Shown in pieces: positions 1 through 8,547 of a DNA stretch of 64,000 nt; the first letter of the stretch is position 1; each line of letters starts with the position of its first letter. The notes under the pieces are model-generated. The model saw only the letters and a program-made list of their open reading frames with translations. It had not been told where the DNA came from and made no database searches. The stretch lies in assembly GCA_963850995.1 (NCBI GenBank), contig CAWKNQ010000016.1, positions 186,001-250,000 on the forward strand, in the 5' to 3' direction. A program made the translations under genes and the position numbers. The stretch comes from Gaiellasilicea sp963850995. Its GTDB lineage: Bacteria; Actinomycetota; Thermoleophilia; Gaiellales; Gaiellaceae.

Positions 1-2
1 AT

Positions 3-395
3 GAGGAGGCCGCAGAGCGAGAGGCCCGACGGCTTCTGGCACTCGTGGGGCTCGACCGTCACGCGGACGCGTACGCCGGAACGCTGTCCGGCGGCGAGCG
101 CAAGCTGCTCGACTTCGCGCGCGTTCTGATGACCGAGCCGCGACTGATCCTGCTCGACGAGCCGACGGCCGGGGTCAACCCGACGCTGGCGGCGCAGCTC
201 CTGAAGCACATGCTCGCCCTGCGGGAGGAGCGCGGCGTCACGTTCCTGTTGGTCGAGCACGACCTCGACGTCGTCATGCGCGCGTGCGACACGGTCGTCG
301 TGATGAACGAAGGGCGAATCCTCACCACCGGCACTCCGGACGAGGTGCGGCGGGACGAGCGTGTCGTCGACGCCTACCTCGGTTCGCACGCATGA
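3..395 (+). CDS. livG: LIV-type ABC transporter ATP-binding protein (LivG), 5'-truncated
   Basis: C-terminal part of the LivG-type ATPase of a branched-chain amino acid (HAAT family) ABC importer, acting at the inner face of the membrane. The start lies before the window; the frame is open from base 3. Visible are the ABC signature LSGGERK, a Walker B core ending in LLDEPTAG, and the H-loop in LLVEHDLDVV. The AGVNP run after Walker B is typical of LivG rather than LivF. Its TGA overlaps the ATG of the next gene (ATGA), so the two ATPases are translationally coupled and probably pair on LivHM permeases that should lie just upstream. Substrate cannot be read from this part; relatives carry amino acids, urea or short amides. 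Confidence 0.9.
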   Translation, partial: EEAAEREARRLLALVGLDRHADAYAGTLSGGERKLLDFARVLMTEPRLILLDEPTAGVNPTLAAQLLKHMLALREERGVTFLLVEHDLDVVMRACDTVVVMNEGRILTTGTPDEVRRDERVVDAYLGSHA

Positions 396-1171
396 GTGAG
401 CCGCTTCTCAAAGTCGAGCGCCTCGAGGCCGGCTACGAGCAGGTGACCGTGCTCCACGGCGTCTCGCTCGAGGCCCGAGCAGGCGAGATCGTCGCCGTGA
501 TCGGGCCGAACGGCGCCGGCAAGTCAACGCTGTTGAAGGCCGTCTACGGTCTGGCCCGCGTCAGCGCAGGCAACGTGCGCTACGACGGCGCCAACGTCAC
601 GCGCACACGCGCGCACGAGCTGACTTCGCTCGGCCTCAACTTCGTGCCCCAGACCGACAACGTCTTCCCGAGCCTTTCGGTCGCCGAGAACCTCGCCGTC
701 GCAACCGGCGTTCTTCCCCGAGCCGAGCGGCCCGTAGCGCTCAAGCGCGTCCACGAGCTCTTCCCGCTGGTGCGCGAACGGCGTCGCCAGCGAGCCGGCA
801 CCCTCTCCGGCGGCCAGCGCAAGCTCGTCGCGCTCGCGCGCGCGCTTGTGACCGTTCCGCGTCTGCTCCTGCTCGACGAGCCGTCCGCCGGACTGGCGCC
901 TCGGGCGATGGACGAGGTCTTCGCCAAGCTCTCCGACATCCGCGAGCTCGGGATCGCGATCGTCATCGTCGAACAGAACGCGCGCCGCGCGCTCGCACTA
1001 GCCGACCGCGGCTACGTGCTCGAGCTCGGCCGCAATCGCTACGAGGGGACGGGAAGCGGCCTGCTCCACGACCCGAAGGTGGCGGAGCTCTACCTCGGCG
1101 GCGCGGCAAGCACCCGTGCCGCGCGGGAGGAGGCGGCGGCTTCCTCGAAGCCGCCGCCGTCCCTGAACTAG
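392..1171 (+). CDS. livF: LIV-type ABC transporter ATP-binding protein (LivF)
   Basis: Second ATPase of the LIV-type importer, 259 residues. The ATG at 392 overlaps the stop of livG and gives the normal LivF N-terminus (MSEPLLKVERLEAGY); an upstream in-frame extension into livG is not needed. Walker A GPNGAGKST is at residues 38-46, followed by the LivF-like sequence LNFVPQTDNVFPSLSV, signature LSGGQRK, Walker B LLLLDEPSAG and H-loop IVEQNAR. The last 20 or so residues are an Ala/Pro-rich tail longer than in most LivF. The stop codon is embedded in a CTAG that is also the stop of the convergent binding-protein gene, so no room is left for a terminator between them. Confidence 0.93.
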   Translation: MSEPLLKVERLEAGYEQVTVLHGVSLEARAGEIVAVIGPNGAGKSTLLKAVYGLARVSAGNVRYDGANVTRTRAHELTSLGLNFVPQTDNVFPSLSVAENLAVATGVLPRAERPVALKRVHELFPLVRERRRQRAGTLSGGQRKLVALARALVTVPRLLLLDEPSAGLAPRAMDEVFAKLSDIRELGIAIVIVEQNARRALALADRGYVLELGRNRYEGTGSGLLHDPKVAELYLGGAASTRAAREEAAASSKPPPSLN

Positions 1172-2445
1172 CCGCGGAAGGTGATGATCCTGGAGGTGGT
1201 GATCTTGCCGCCTCCGTACTTCCAGATCTCGAAGACGGCCGAGCCCGGGTCGCCGTTCTGGTCCCAGTCGGCCGGGCCCCAGGCTCCCTCGTAGTCGACG
1301 TCCCTGCCGGAGAGCAGGAGGTTGATCGCCCGGTCCATCTGCCTGTAGGTCACCTTGAGACCGGGCGGGCCGGAGACCGCGCGCAGCTGCGCCTTGATCC
1401 GCGCCGGGCTCGCCGACCTCGCTTTCACCGCCGCGAGGAACGCGAGGTTGGCCGCGTCGAACGCTGAGCCCTCGAAGCCGGTATACGCCTTCGCTCCCTT
1501 CGCCCGCTGCTTGTAGAGCCGGTCGAACGCAGCACGCGCGGGCGCGCCCTCGGAGGTCGGTGCAGTCCCGCGCAGCCCTTCGACTGCCGGCCCGCCGATC
1601 TTCTCCAGCACCTCTGCGTTCCGCATCGCCTCCGTCATCAGCGTCTTCGCGGGGCTCCACTTGCCCGTGCGCACGAGCGCGGGGGCCATCTTCTCGAACG
1701 TCTCCGGGAAGTCGATCATCACGAACCCCGTCGGGTTTCCCTCGACGAGCCTGCCCGCCTCGCTGTCGAAGGTCGCCTGAGTCGGGTTCCACGAGACCTG
1801 CGCACCGATCTTGCCGCCGAGCTTCGTGTACTGCGCGACGAAGAGCTTCCGCAGCGCGACGCCGAACGCGTCGTTCCGGGCACCGACGTTCACCGTGGCT
1901 CCGCGGCCGAACGCCCCGACGGCCGCCTGCGCGAGCACGCGGCCCTGGAGGCTGTCCGAGGCGAGGATCCGCCACAGGTAGCCGTTGTCCTTGATCGTGG
2001 TGATCTGCGGCGCGGTCGAGGTCGGCGTGATCTGGACGACCCTGTTCGGGATCGTCACGGACTGGGCGACCGGAATCGTCGCGCCGGACGCCATCTCCCC
2101 GATCACGACGCTGACCTTGTTGACCTTGACGAGCTTCGTGGCCGCCTCGACGGAGGCCGCCGCCTGCGTCTGCCCGTCCTCCGAAGCGACGAGCCGCGTC
2201 GAGATACCAGTCTGCTTGACGCGCTTCAGCGACTCGTTCTGGAGGTCGACCGCGATCTTGACCGCCTGGTCGAGATTCGCGCCGTACGCCGCCAGGTCAC
2301 CGGTGAAAGGCAGGACGTTGCCGATCCTGAGCTGGAACGCGACCTGTTGCTCGCCCCGATCGGTGCCGGCACCGGCCGAGGCGGCCGCGACACAGGTTGC
2401 GCCCACTCCGATCAGCCACAAGAGTTGTCGTCGTCGTCGTTGCAC
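1168..2445 (-). CDS. LIV-type ABC transporter substrate-binding protein
   Basis: Extracytoplasmic binding protein of the Peripla_BP_6 (Leu/Ile/Val-binding) family, 425 residues. The GTG start at 2445 follows a good ribosome site (AGAAGGAGG about 7 bases upstream). The N-terminus is a typical export signal: RRRR, then a hydrophobic Leu/Ile/Ala stretch to about residue 26. The mature part shows the family hallmarks: RIGNVLPFTGDLAAYG near the start, VVIGEMASGATIPVAQ, and ITPTSTAPQITT where the ligand pocket lies. It is convergent to livF rather than inside that operon, which is unusual for a cognate binding protein, although its position makes pairing with LivGF likely. No lipobox cysteine is evident; one Cys lies within the hydrophobic stretch. 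Confidence 0.88.
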   Translation of the reverse strand: MQRRRRQLLWLIGVGATCVAAASAGAGTDRGEQQVAFQLRIGNVLPFTGDLAAYGANLDQAVKIAVDLQNESLKRVKQTGISTRLVASEDGQTQAAASVEAATKLVKVNKVSVVIGEMASGATIPVAQSVTIPNRVVQITPTSTAPQITTIKDNGYLWRILASDSLQGRVLAQAAVGAFGRGATVNVGARNDAFGVALRKLFVAQYTKLGGKIGAQVSWNPTQATFDSEAGRLVEGNPTGFVMIDFPETFEKMAPALVRTGKWSPAKTLMTEAMRNAEVLEKIGGPAVEGLRGTAPTSEGAPARAAFDRLYKQRAKGAKAYTGFEGSAFDAANLAFLAAVKARSASPARIKAQLRAVSGPPGLKVTYRQMDRAINLLLSGRDVDYEGAWGPADWDQNGDPGSAVFEIWKYGGGKITTSRIITFRG

Positions 2446-2506
2446 GGCCCCCCTCCTTCTGCCACCAACTTGACGTGTCAGGCGCGACCCTAGGCGAAAC
2501 GCGCGG

Positions 2507-3409
2507 TCAGCGGAAGTGCGGCAAGACCTGCTCGGCGAGCAGCTCGACGCCGCGCGGCGTCGTCAGCCCCGTCGGCGTCCCGAACTCGATCCGCGACGCG
2601 CCGGCGGCGAAGGCCCGTTCGGCGTGCCGGATCACCTCGCGGGGCGTGCCGGCGAAGACGAACCGGTCGAGCGGTGGCTCGTCGTCAGGCCCGAGCTCGA
2701 GCGTCGGGTCGCGACCCGCCACGATCGGGAGATAGGGCTCGACCGCAGCGCGGGCTCGGGCGCGGGCGGCGTCGCCGTCCTCGTCTACGACCGTCACGGC
2801 GCCGAGGACGATCCCGACCTCGTCCGACCCGATCCAGCCGCGCATGACGGGGACGAGATCGGGGTTCGCCGAGCCGCCGAGCTTCAGCTCCGCCGCGCCC
2901 ACCTCGCCCGCGAACGCGGCCGTGCGCCTCCCCCACGTCCCGAGCATGAGCGGCACCTCGCGGCGGAGCGGCTCGTAGTGAAACCCCTGTCCGGGCGCGA
3001 GACTGAAACGCGTCCCAGCGAAGCCGCTGCGGTCACCTGCCAACAGCTTCCTGATCACGGCCACCGCCTCGCGCAGCGCCGTCAGCGGCTGCTCCTCGTG
3101 CAGGCCGAGCTCGTCCAGCCACGCGCCCTGGACGAGGCCGAGATACGCGCGCCCGTTCGAGACTGCGTCGAGCGCGGCGATCTGCCCGGCGATCTCGACC
3201 GGATGCAGCGTGTAGGGGTTGAGGGCCGCCGGACCGACCCGAACACGCTCGGTCGTCTGCGCGATCAGGAGGAGCGGCGCGATCGCGGGCTGATAGAGCA
3301 GGTCGTGGTAGACGGAGAGGACGTCGAAGCCGGCCGCCTCCGCTTGCACTGCGAGCGCGGCGTACTCGACCGGGCTCTTGTCCGACTGGATCCCGAGGCC
3401 GAACTGCAC
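2507..3409 (-). CDS. LLM-class F420-dependent oxidoreductase
   Basis: Luciferase-like monooxygenase-family enzyme of 300 residues, TIM-barrel fold, in the branch that normally uses coenzyme F420 (methylene-tetrahydromethanopterin reductase-like). Evidence is the N-terminal FGLGIQSDKSP, the VQAEAAGFDVLSVYHD segment, the ERVRVGPAALNPYTLHPVEI block that lines the cofactor site, ALDAVSNGRAYLGL, and the C-terminal FVFAGTPREVIRHAERAF. Substrate is unknown. It starts five bases after the TIGR04076-like gene ends and lies 61 bases before the LIV binding protein on the same strand, so the three may share a transcript. F420 use would fit an actinobacterium, but it is a family inference and cannot be proved from the sequence. 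Confidence 0.87.
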   Translation of the reverse strand: MQFGLGIQSDKSPVEYAALAVQAEAAGFDVLSVYHDLLYQPAIAPLLLIAQTTERVRVGPAALNPYTLHPVEIAGQIAALDAVSNGRAYLGLVQGAWLDELGLHEEQPLTALREAVAVIRKLLAGDRSGFAGTRFSLAPGQGFHYEPLRREVPLMLGTWGRRTAAFAGEVGAAELKLGGSANPDLVPVMRGWIGSDEVGIVLGAVTVVDEDGDAARARARAAVEPYLPIVAGRDPTLELGPDDEPPLDRFVFAGTPREVIRHAERAFAAGASRIEFGTPTGLTTPRGVELLAEQVLPHFR

Positions 3410-3414
3410 TCGCT

Positions 3415-3735
3415 CTAGGTGAGGTCGGCGGTGCGCATCGTCCGCTCGCCGATCCGCTCGATCCGCATCACCACCCGCTCGTCGGGGTCGGGGCAGCAGA
3501 CGAGCGAGTCCTGCTCGAGCCAGTCCGACGCAGGCAGGCGCCGCTGCTTGGCCGGAAGCAGCGGAATCACCGACTGCAGCGCGTAGAGGCAGAAGAAGCG
3601 GCCCGGCGGGATCCGCACGCGGCTCGACTCGGTCAGCTCGAAGTAGTCGCCGACCTGGAGACCGCAGACCGAGCGCCCTTCGATCCGCTCCACCGTGACG
3701 CGCAGGTCGTAGATCGACATCTCCTCGCCGGCCAC
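3415..3735 (-). CDS. TIGR04076-like small protein
   Basis: Small cytosolic protein, 106 residues from the GTG at 3735; an ATG at 3720 giving MSIYDLRV is equally possible but has a GAGGAG directly abutting it, too close for a normal ribosome site. The pattern YDLRVTVERIEGRSVCGLQV, GDYFEL, then CLYALQSVIPLLPAKQRRLP followed by a CCPDP motif and a beta-rich tail resembles the TIGR04076 family of unknown function. The conserved cysteines (VCGLQV and the CCPDP pair) suggest a metal or redox role, but that is only a guess. It is the first gene before the LLM oxidoreductase (five bases apart), suggesting joint expression. Confidence 0.7.
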   Translation of the reverse strand: MAGEEMSIYDLRVTVERIEGRSVCGLQVGDYFELTESSRVRIPPGRFFCLYALQSVIPLLPAKQRRLPASDWLEQDSLVCCPDPDERVVMRIERIGERTMRTADLT

Positions 3736-3766
3736 CGCACCAACGCTATCCCCTAAGCTCGGCCCC

Positions 3767-4897
3767 GTGCTCGACTACGCGGAGCGAAGGCGGAAGCTCG
3801 CCGAGCGGATGCGCGAGGCAGGCGTCGACCTGCTCTTCCTCGCGCCGTCCTCGGATCTCGAGTACCTGACCGGCGTCGAGCGGACGATCCCGACCTTCGG
3901 CCAGTCGGAGTACGCGCACGGCTGGGTCGCGGGCGGCTTCTTCCGCCCCGACCGGGAGCCGGTCTTCGTGCTGCCGCGGATGATGACGCTGTTCGACGTG
4001 GCCGGCGAGCTGCCGGGCGAGCTCGTCGTCGTGAGCGAGCGCGACGACGGACCCGGGCTGTTCGAGCAGGCCGCACGCGCCCTCGGCTCGACGAGGACGC
4101 TCGCCGTCGGCGACCGGATCTGGGCCGAGACCGTGATCCGGCTCCGGGAAGCTGTGTCGCCGGAGCAGCTCGTCACCGGCTCCTCGCTCGTGAACGAGCT
4201 CCGGCGGACGAAGTCGCCGGCGGAGCTCGCCGTGATGGAACGCGCCTGCGGAGTCTGCGACGCCACCATGGCCGCAGTCGCGCCCAAGGTGCTGCCGGGC
4301 GCGACGACGCTCGACCTCGTCGAGGAGGTAGAGCACGAGATGCGCGCCCACGGCTCGCGGGTCCCGTCGTTCACGACCCACGTCTTCACGGGCTTCGGCG
4401 AGGGCAAGAGCTCCGCCGACGCGAGTCGCACGAAGCCGCTGGAGGAAGGCGACGTCGTCATGTTCGACTTCGGCGCGGTCGTAGACGGCTACTGCTCGGA
4501 CTTCGGCCGGACGGTCTGCGTCGGGGAGCCGGAGGCGGACGTACGCGAGGCCCACGCGCTCGTCCTCGCGGCCCAGGAGGCGGGACGAGCCGCGCTCCGG
4601 CCGGGCGTGCCCGCGAGCGAGGTCAACCGCGTCTGCCGCGAGCCGATCGAAGCGGCCGGCTACGGCGCGAGCTTCAAGCACCGCATGGGCCACGGGATCG
4701 GCCTCGACGTCCACGAGCGCCCCTTCGTCTCCGAGGAGGACGACACGCCGCTCGAGGCCGGCATGACCTTCACCGACGAGCCGTCGATCCTCGTGGACGG
4801 CCGCTTCGGCGTCCGCACCGAGGACGTCGTCGTCTGCGAGCCGGACGGCGGCCGGAAGCTGAACCGGTTCCCGCCCGACCTGATCGTCAATACGTGA
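3767..4897 (+). CDS. M24-family metallopeptidase (Xaa-Pro dipeptidase / creatinase-like)
   Basis: Pita-bread-fold hydrolase of 376 residues with an N-terminal creatinase-like domain (about 1-145) and a C-terminal M24 catalytic domain. All five metal ligands are present: Asp234 (MFDFGAVVD), Asp245 (YCSDFGRTV), His309 (MGHGIGLD), Glu338 (FTDEPS) and Glu352 (RTEDVV), so a dinuclear metal peptidase is expected; true creatinases lack these ligands. The likely reaction is removal of an N-terminal residue before proline from a di- or tripeptide in the cytosol. GTG start at 3767; the gap to the divergent small gene is only 31 bases. It converges with the Opp binding-protein gene across a perfect palindromic terminator. 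Peptide uptake by that neighbouring importer fits its role. Confidence 0.9.
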   Translation: MLDYAERRRKLAERMREAGVDLLFLAPSSDLEYLTGVERTIPTFGQSEYAHGWVAGGFFRPDREPVFVLPRMMTLFDVAGELPGELVVVSERDDGPGLFEQAARALGSTRTLAVGDRIWAETVIRLREAVSPEQLVTGSSLVNELRRTKSPAELAVMERACGVCDATMAAVAPKVLPGATTLDLVEEVEHEMRAHGSRVPSFTTHVFTGFGEGKSSADASRTKPLEEGDVVMFDFGAVVDGYCSDFGRTVCVGEPEADVREAHALVLAAQEAGRAALRPGVPASEVNRVCREPIEAAGYGASFKHRMGHGIGLDVHERPFVSEEDDTPLEAGMTFTDEPSILVDGRFGVRTEDVVVCEPDGGRKLNRFPPDLIVNT

Positions 4898-4899
4898 GC

Positions 4900-4929
4900 G
4901 GGGGTGGCCGCGCATGCGCGGCCACCCCC
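4900..4929. terminator. 30-base perfect palindrome, bidirectional terminator
   Basis: GGGGGTGGCCGCGCA is followed at once by its exact reverse complement, a 15+15 perfect palindrome with CATG at the centre. It fills the 40-base gap between two convergent genes (M24 peptidase and Opp binding protein). There is no T-run on either side, as is common in high-GC actinobacteria. A bidirectional intrinsic terminator is the simplest reading. Confidence 0.8.
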
Positions 4930-4937
4930 GACTCGGT

Positions 4938-6539
4938 CTACCCGGCCGGCCTCGGCAAGCGCACGTCGATCGAGTAGAGCGGGTTGAACACCGCGCCCTG
5001 GAGATCGCTCGTGGCGGCGAAGACCTGCGTCGGCTGGATCAGGGGGAAGAACGGCCCCGACTGGTTCAGCCGATTCTGGATCTGCCGGTACATCGGCGCC
5101 CTCGCGGCGTCGCTGGTGGTGACCCGCGCCCTTGCGGCGAGCCGCTCGAGCGCGGCGTCGGACCCCTTCTTCCAGCCCACGCGGAGCCCGACGAGCTCGC
5201 CGGGCATGAAGGCGAGGTAGTCGGCCGGATCGGGATAGTCCGGCCCCCAGAGCGAGAGCCCGAAGGCCATCTTGCCGCTCCGGTACTTGTCCAGCCAGGT
5301 TCCGACCGGAGCGCCCGCGAGCTCGATCTGGAGCCCGGCTTCCTCGAGGTTCGCCTGCACGCGCTGCGCGAGCGTCGTGAACGCGACACCGTTGATCGTG
5401 AGGTCGCTCGGGAACTCGAGCGTGAACGACTGGCTGCCCACCCCGGACGCGGCGATCTCGCTCTTCGCCTTGTTGAGGTCGCGCTTGACCGCGGACCGCG
5501 GCGGCAGCGACCCGAGGAACATCGAGGGGATGATCCCTCTCGCCTGGATCGCTCCACCGCCGGCGAGCTGCACGAACGACGGATAGTCGAGCGCGGCGCG
5601 GACGCCCGCCTGGAAGCGCTTGTTCGAGGTTGCCGTCGAGATCGCCGTGTTGTTGTTCGCGAACAGCCAGAACACCCAGGTGGACGGCTGTGTGCGCACG
5701 CTGAGCCGGTTGTTGTTCTGGAGCGACTGAGCGTGCTGGGCCGAGAGGTCGATCGCGACCTCGTGCTGCCCGCGCTGGATGTTGATGAACTGCGTCGCGG
5801 AGACCATGTTGCGGACCACGACCCGTTCGAACGCGGGCTTCCGGCCCCAGTAGCTCGTGTTCTGGTCGAGGACGATCCGCGAGGTCGTGCTGTACTCGGT
5901 GAGCACGTACGGCCCGCTCCCCGCGCCCTTCGAGGCGGCCGAGTTGAACCACTTCTCGGCCTTGTCCGTCTTGTCGGCACCGGGGCGGTCCGTGGCGCCG
6001 TTCGCACGCGCCAGCTTCGAGTTCACGATCCCGAGCGAGGTGTTCGCGACGATCGCCGGAATCGCCGTGTTCGGTGTCTTCGAGCGGAGAACGACGGTGT
6101 GCGTTCCGGGCGCCGACACCGTCACGCCGCCGAGCAGGAAGGCTGGATTGCCCTTGAGGTTGATCAGGCGGCGGAACGAGAAGACGACGTCCGCGGCGGT
6201 CATCGGCGTGCCGTCGGCAAATCGAATGTCGCGCCGGAGATCGAACGTGTAGGTCCTGGCGTCCCTGGAGGCCCGGTATCCCCGCGCCGCCATCAGAGCC
6301 GGCTTCGAGACGTCACCGCCCCTGAACGTCAGGAGCGTGTCGTACATCCCGCGATTCACGATCGACGCGGTCGGCTCGAAGGCCCGCTGCGGGTCAGCCG
6401 TCCTGATTTCGAAGGAGCGATCGACGACGAGGGTGTCGACGGACGGCCCCGCCGACCCGGTCGAGACCCCGTACGCGGCCGCCGCGACGAGCGCGACGCC
6501 TGCGACCAGCGCCGTCTTGCTCCGAACCCTGCGTGACAT
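4938..6539 (-). CDS. Family 5 ABC transporter substrate-binding protein (peptide type)
   Basis: SBP_bac_5 binding protein of 533 residues for a peptide/nickel/opine-type importer. The ATG at 6539 (MSRRVRSK) follows AAGGAGAG and begins a signal peptide: RRVRSK, then a hydrophobic Ala/Val stretch to about residue 29. Family blocks are clear: ADPQRAFEPTASIVNRGMYD near the start, TYTFDLRRDIRFADGTPMTA, ADVVFSFRRLIN, SGPYVLTEY, and near the C-terminus FGLSLWGPDYPDPADYLAFM. It is the last gene of the oppBCDF-type operon (35 bases after the second ATPase) and ends against the palindromic terminator. No lipobox is visible; attachment may be via an uncleaved signal. Ligand is probably an oligopeptide, but family 5 proteins vary widely. 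Confidence 0.9.
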   Translation of the reverse strand: MSRRVRSKTALVAGVALVAAAAYGVSTGSAGPSVDTLVVDRSFEIRTADPQRAFEPTASIVNRGMYDTLLTFRGGDVSKPALMAARGYRASRDARTYTFDLRRDIRFADGTPMTAADVVFSFRRLINLKGNPAFLLGGVTVSAPGTHTVVLRSKTPNTAIPAIVANTSLGIVNSKLARANGATDRPGADKTDKAEKWFNSAASKGAGSGPYVLTEYSTTSRIVLDQNTSYWGRKPAFERVVVRNMVSATQFINIQRGQHEVAIDLSAQHAQSLQNNNRLSVRTQPSTWVFWLFANNNTAISTATSNKRFQAGVRAALDYPSFVQLAGGGAIQARGIIPSMFLGSLPPRSAVKRDLNKAKSEIAASGVGSQSFTLEFPSDLTINGVAFTTLAQRVQANLEEAGLQIELAGAPVGTWLDKYRSGKMAFGLSLWGPDYPDPADYLAFMPGELVGLRVGWKKGSDAALERLAARARVTTSDAARAPMYRQIQNRLNQSGPFFPLIQPTQVFAATSDLQGAVFNPLYSIDVRLPRPAG

Positions 6540-6574
6540 GGGCTCTCCTTCCTTCTCGGTGGCGAGTTTCGAGC

Positions 6575-7585
6575 CTACTCCGCGGGTGCAGGCTGCGCCA
6601 ACCGCTGCGCCTTGACGGCGGGCGGCGCGGGCGGCTCGCCGGGCAGCTGCAGCCAACACGCGGCCGACCGGCCCACCGCCGTCTCGACGAGCGGCGGCTC
6701 CTCGGAACGACAGCGCTCGAAGGCGTAGGGACAGCGCGTGTGGAAGCGGCAGCCCTCGGGGGGCCGCGACGGATCGGGTACCTCGCCCGGCAGCGCCTCG
6801 GGCAGGATGCCGGCGCCGTCCGCACGGGGCACGGCACCGATCAGCGCCTCGCTGTAGGGATGGAGCGGCGTCGCCCAGAGCTCCTTCGTCGGCGCCCGCT
6901 CGACGATCTGGCCGAGGTACATCACCGCGACGACGTCGGCGACGTGGCGGACGATCGCGAGGTCGTGCGAGATCAGCAGGAGGCCGAGCTCGAGCTCGCG
7001 GGCGAGGCCGGCGAGGAGGTTCGCGATCTGCGCCTGTGCCGACGCGTCGAGCGAGGCGAGCGGCTCGTCGAGGACGATCACGGACGGGTTCGCAGCGAGC
7101 GCCCGCGCAATCGCGATCCGCTGACGCTGACCGCCCGAGAACTCGTGCGGGTACCCGCGCGCCGCCCCGGCAGCGAGTCCGACCTGGTTCAGCAGCTCCG
7201 CGATCCGCGCCGGTCGCTCCGCGCGCGTGCCGAGACGGAGCGTGCTGAGCGCCTCGCCGATCTGCTCGCCGACCCTCCGGCGTGGGTTGAGCGAGGAGAA
7301 CGGGTTCTGGAACACCATCTGCAGCCGCGAGAGCTCCCGCGGACGGGCACGACGGGTCAGCGGTCGCACGTCCCGGCCCTCGAAGCGGATCGTCCCGGCG
7401 AGCGGGGCGACCATCCCCACGGCGGCGCGGGCGAGCGTCGACTTGCCGCAGCCGGACTCGCCGACGAGCCCGACGATCTGGCCCGGCGCGACCTCGAGGC
7501 TGGCGCCGGCGACGGCGCGGACCGGCCCGAGGTTGCGGCGCTCGTACTCGACGACGACGTCTTCGAGAGCGAGAGCGGGCGTCAT
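6575..7585 (-). CDS. Peptide ABC transporter ATP-binding protein (OppF/DppF type)
   Basis: ATPase of 336 residues from the ATG at 7585, which sits in an ATGA overlap with the preceding OppD-type gene. Walker A GESGCGKST, Q-loop QMVFQNPFSSLNPRR, signature EFSGGQRQR, Walker B VIVLDEPLASLD and H-loop LISHDLAIVRHV are all intact. The C-terminal oligopeptide-transporter extension carries the Cys set RFHTRCPYAFERC and AACW, as in OppD/DppD-type ATPases where a 4Fe-4S cluster may bind. It pairs with the OppD-type protein to drive import through the OppBC permeases. A tail rich in Pro and Ala follows the last cysteine. Confidence 0.92.
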   Translation of the reverse strand: MTPALALEDVVVEYERRNLGPVRAVAGASLEVAPGQIVGLVGESGCGKSTLARAAVGMVAPLAGTIRFEGRDVRPLTRRARPRELSRLQMVFQNPFSSLNPRRRVGEQIGEALSTLRLGTRAERPARIAELLNQVGLAAGAARGYPHEFSGGQRQRIAIARALAANPSVIVLDEPLASLDASAQAQIANLLAGLARELELGLLLISHDLAIVRHVADVVAVMYLGQIVERAPTKELWATPLHPYSEALIGAVPRADGAGILPEALPGEVPDPSRPPEGCRFHTRCPYAFERCRSEEPPLVETAVGRSAACWLQLPGEPPAPPAVKAQRLAQPAPAE

Positions 7586-8547
7586 GAGCGCAAGGGGTCG
7601 ACGGGGCAGGCGAGCGTGCGGCCGTTCACGCGGGCAAGCGGGGGAACCGACTCGCGGCAGGACTCGAGCGCGTACGGGCAGCGCGGATGGAAGGAGCACC
7701 CGGACGGGATGCGCCCCGGCGCCGGCGGCGTTCCGGCGATCGCGACGAGCGGGGCCGCAGGCGCCTCCGGATGCGGGAGCGCGTCGAGAAGGCCTCGCGT
7801 ATAGGGGTGCCGCGGCCGGGCGAGCACGTCCGCCCGGACGCCTCCCTCGACGATGCGGCCTGCGTAGAACACGGCGACACGATCGGCGATCGCCGAGAGC
7901 ACGCCGAGATCGTGGGAGATGAGGACGATCGCGAGCCCCGACTCGCGCCGGAGCCGATCGAGGAGCCGGATGATCCCGGCCTGGACGGTGACGTCGAGCG
8001 CCGTGGTGGGCTCGTCGGCGACGAGCAGCTTCGGGCCGCACGCCAGCGCGATCGCGATCGCGATCCGCTGCCGCATGCCGCCCGAGAACTGGTGCGGATA
8101 GGCGTGCAGAGAGCCCTCCGGGTCGGGGATCCGCACCTCGCGCAGAAGCTCGACCGCGCGGACGGCCGCAGCTTTCCGCCCCAGCCCGAGGTGGCTGCGG
8201 ACATGCTCGGTCAGCTGCGTTCCGACGGACAGCATCGGGTGGAGCGACGTCATCGGGTCCTGGAAGACCATCGCGAGCTCGCGTCCGCAGATTTCCCGCA
8301 GCGCGCGGGGCGGCAGCCGAAGCAGATCGCGGCCGGCGAAGACCGCACTGCCTTCGACTGCGGCGCCGGGCGGCAGCAGCCCCATCAGCGCCAGTACCGA
8401 CATCGTCTTCCCGCTGCCGCTCTCCCCCGCGATCCCGAAGACCTCGCCCGGCTCGACGTGGTAGTCGATCCCGTCGACCACCGTCACCCGACCCGCAGGC
8501 GTGGGCAGCCGGACCCGGAGCCCTTCGACTTCGAGCAGCGCGGTCAC
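7582..8547 (-). CDS. Peptide ABC transporter ATP-binding protein (OppD/DppD type)
   Basis: First ATPase of the Opp/Dpp importer, 321 residues from the GTG at 8547, which lies in a GTGA overlap with the oppC-type gene. Walker A GESGSGKT, Q-loop MVFQDPMTSLHPM, signature QFSGGMRQR, Walker B LLVADEPTTALD and H-loop ISHDLGVLS are present, and SGGMRQRIAIA with DEPTTALDVTVQA is diagnostic for the OppD/DppD branch. The C-terminal Cys motif (SFHPRCPYALESC and a last Cys near LACP) matches the cluster-binding extension. Start and stop both overlap neighbours by four bases, so the subunits are made in step. Confidence 0.92.
   Translation of the reverse strand: MTALLEVEGLRVRLPTPAGRVTVVDGIDYHVEPGEVFGIAGESGSGKTMSVLALMGLLPPGAAVEGSAVFAGRDLLRLPPRALREICGRELAMVFQDPMTSLHPMLSVGTQLTEHVRSHLGLGRKAAAVRAVELLREVRIPDPEGSLHAYPHQFSGGMRQRIAIAIALACGPKLLVADEPTTALDVTVQAGIIRLLDRLRRESGLAIVLISHDLGVLSAIADRVAVFYAGRIVEGGVRADVLARPRHPYTRGLLDALPHPEAPAAPLVAIAGTPPAPGRIPSGCSFHPRCPYALESCRESVPPLARVNGRTLACPVDPLRS

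Noticed and set aside
3767..4897. M24 protein as a creatinase
   Set aside because: Creatinases of the M24 fold lack the metal ligands; this protein keeps all five, so a metallopeptidase is far more likely.
4914..6536. Open frame of 540 codons opposite the peptide-binding protein
   Set aside because: Arg/Glu-rich shadow with no signal or domain; the minus-strand protein has a signal peptide, a ribosome site and all family 5 blocks.
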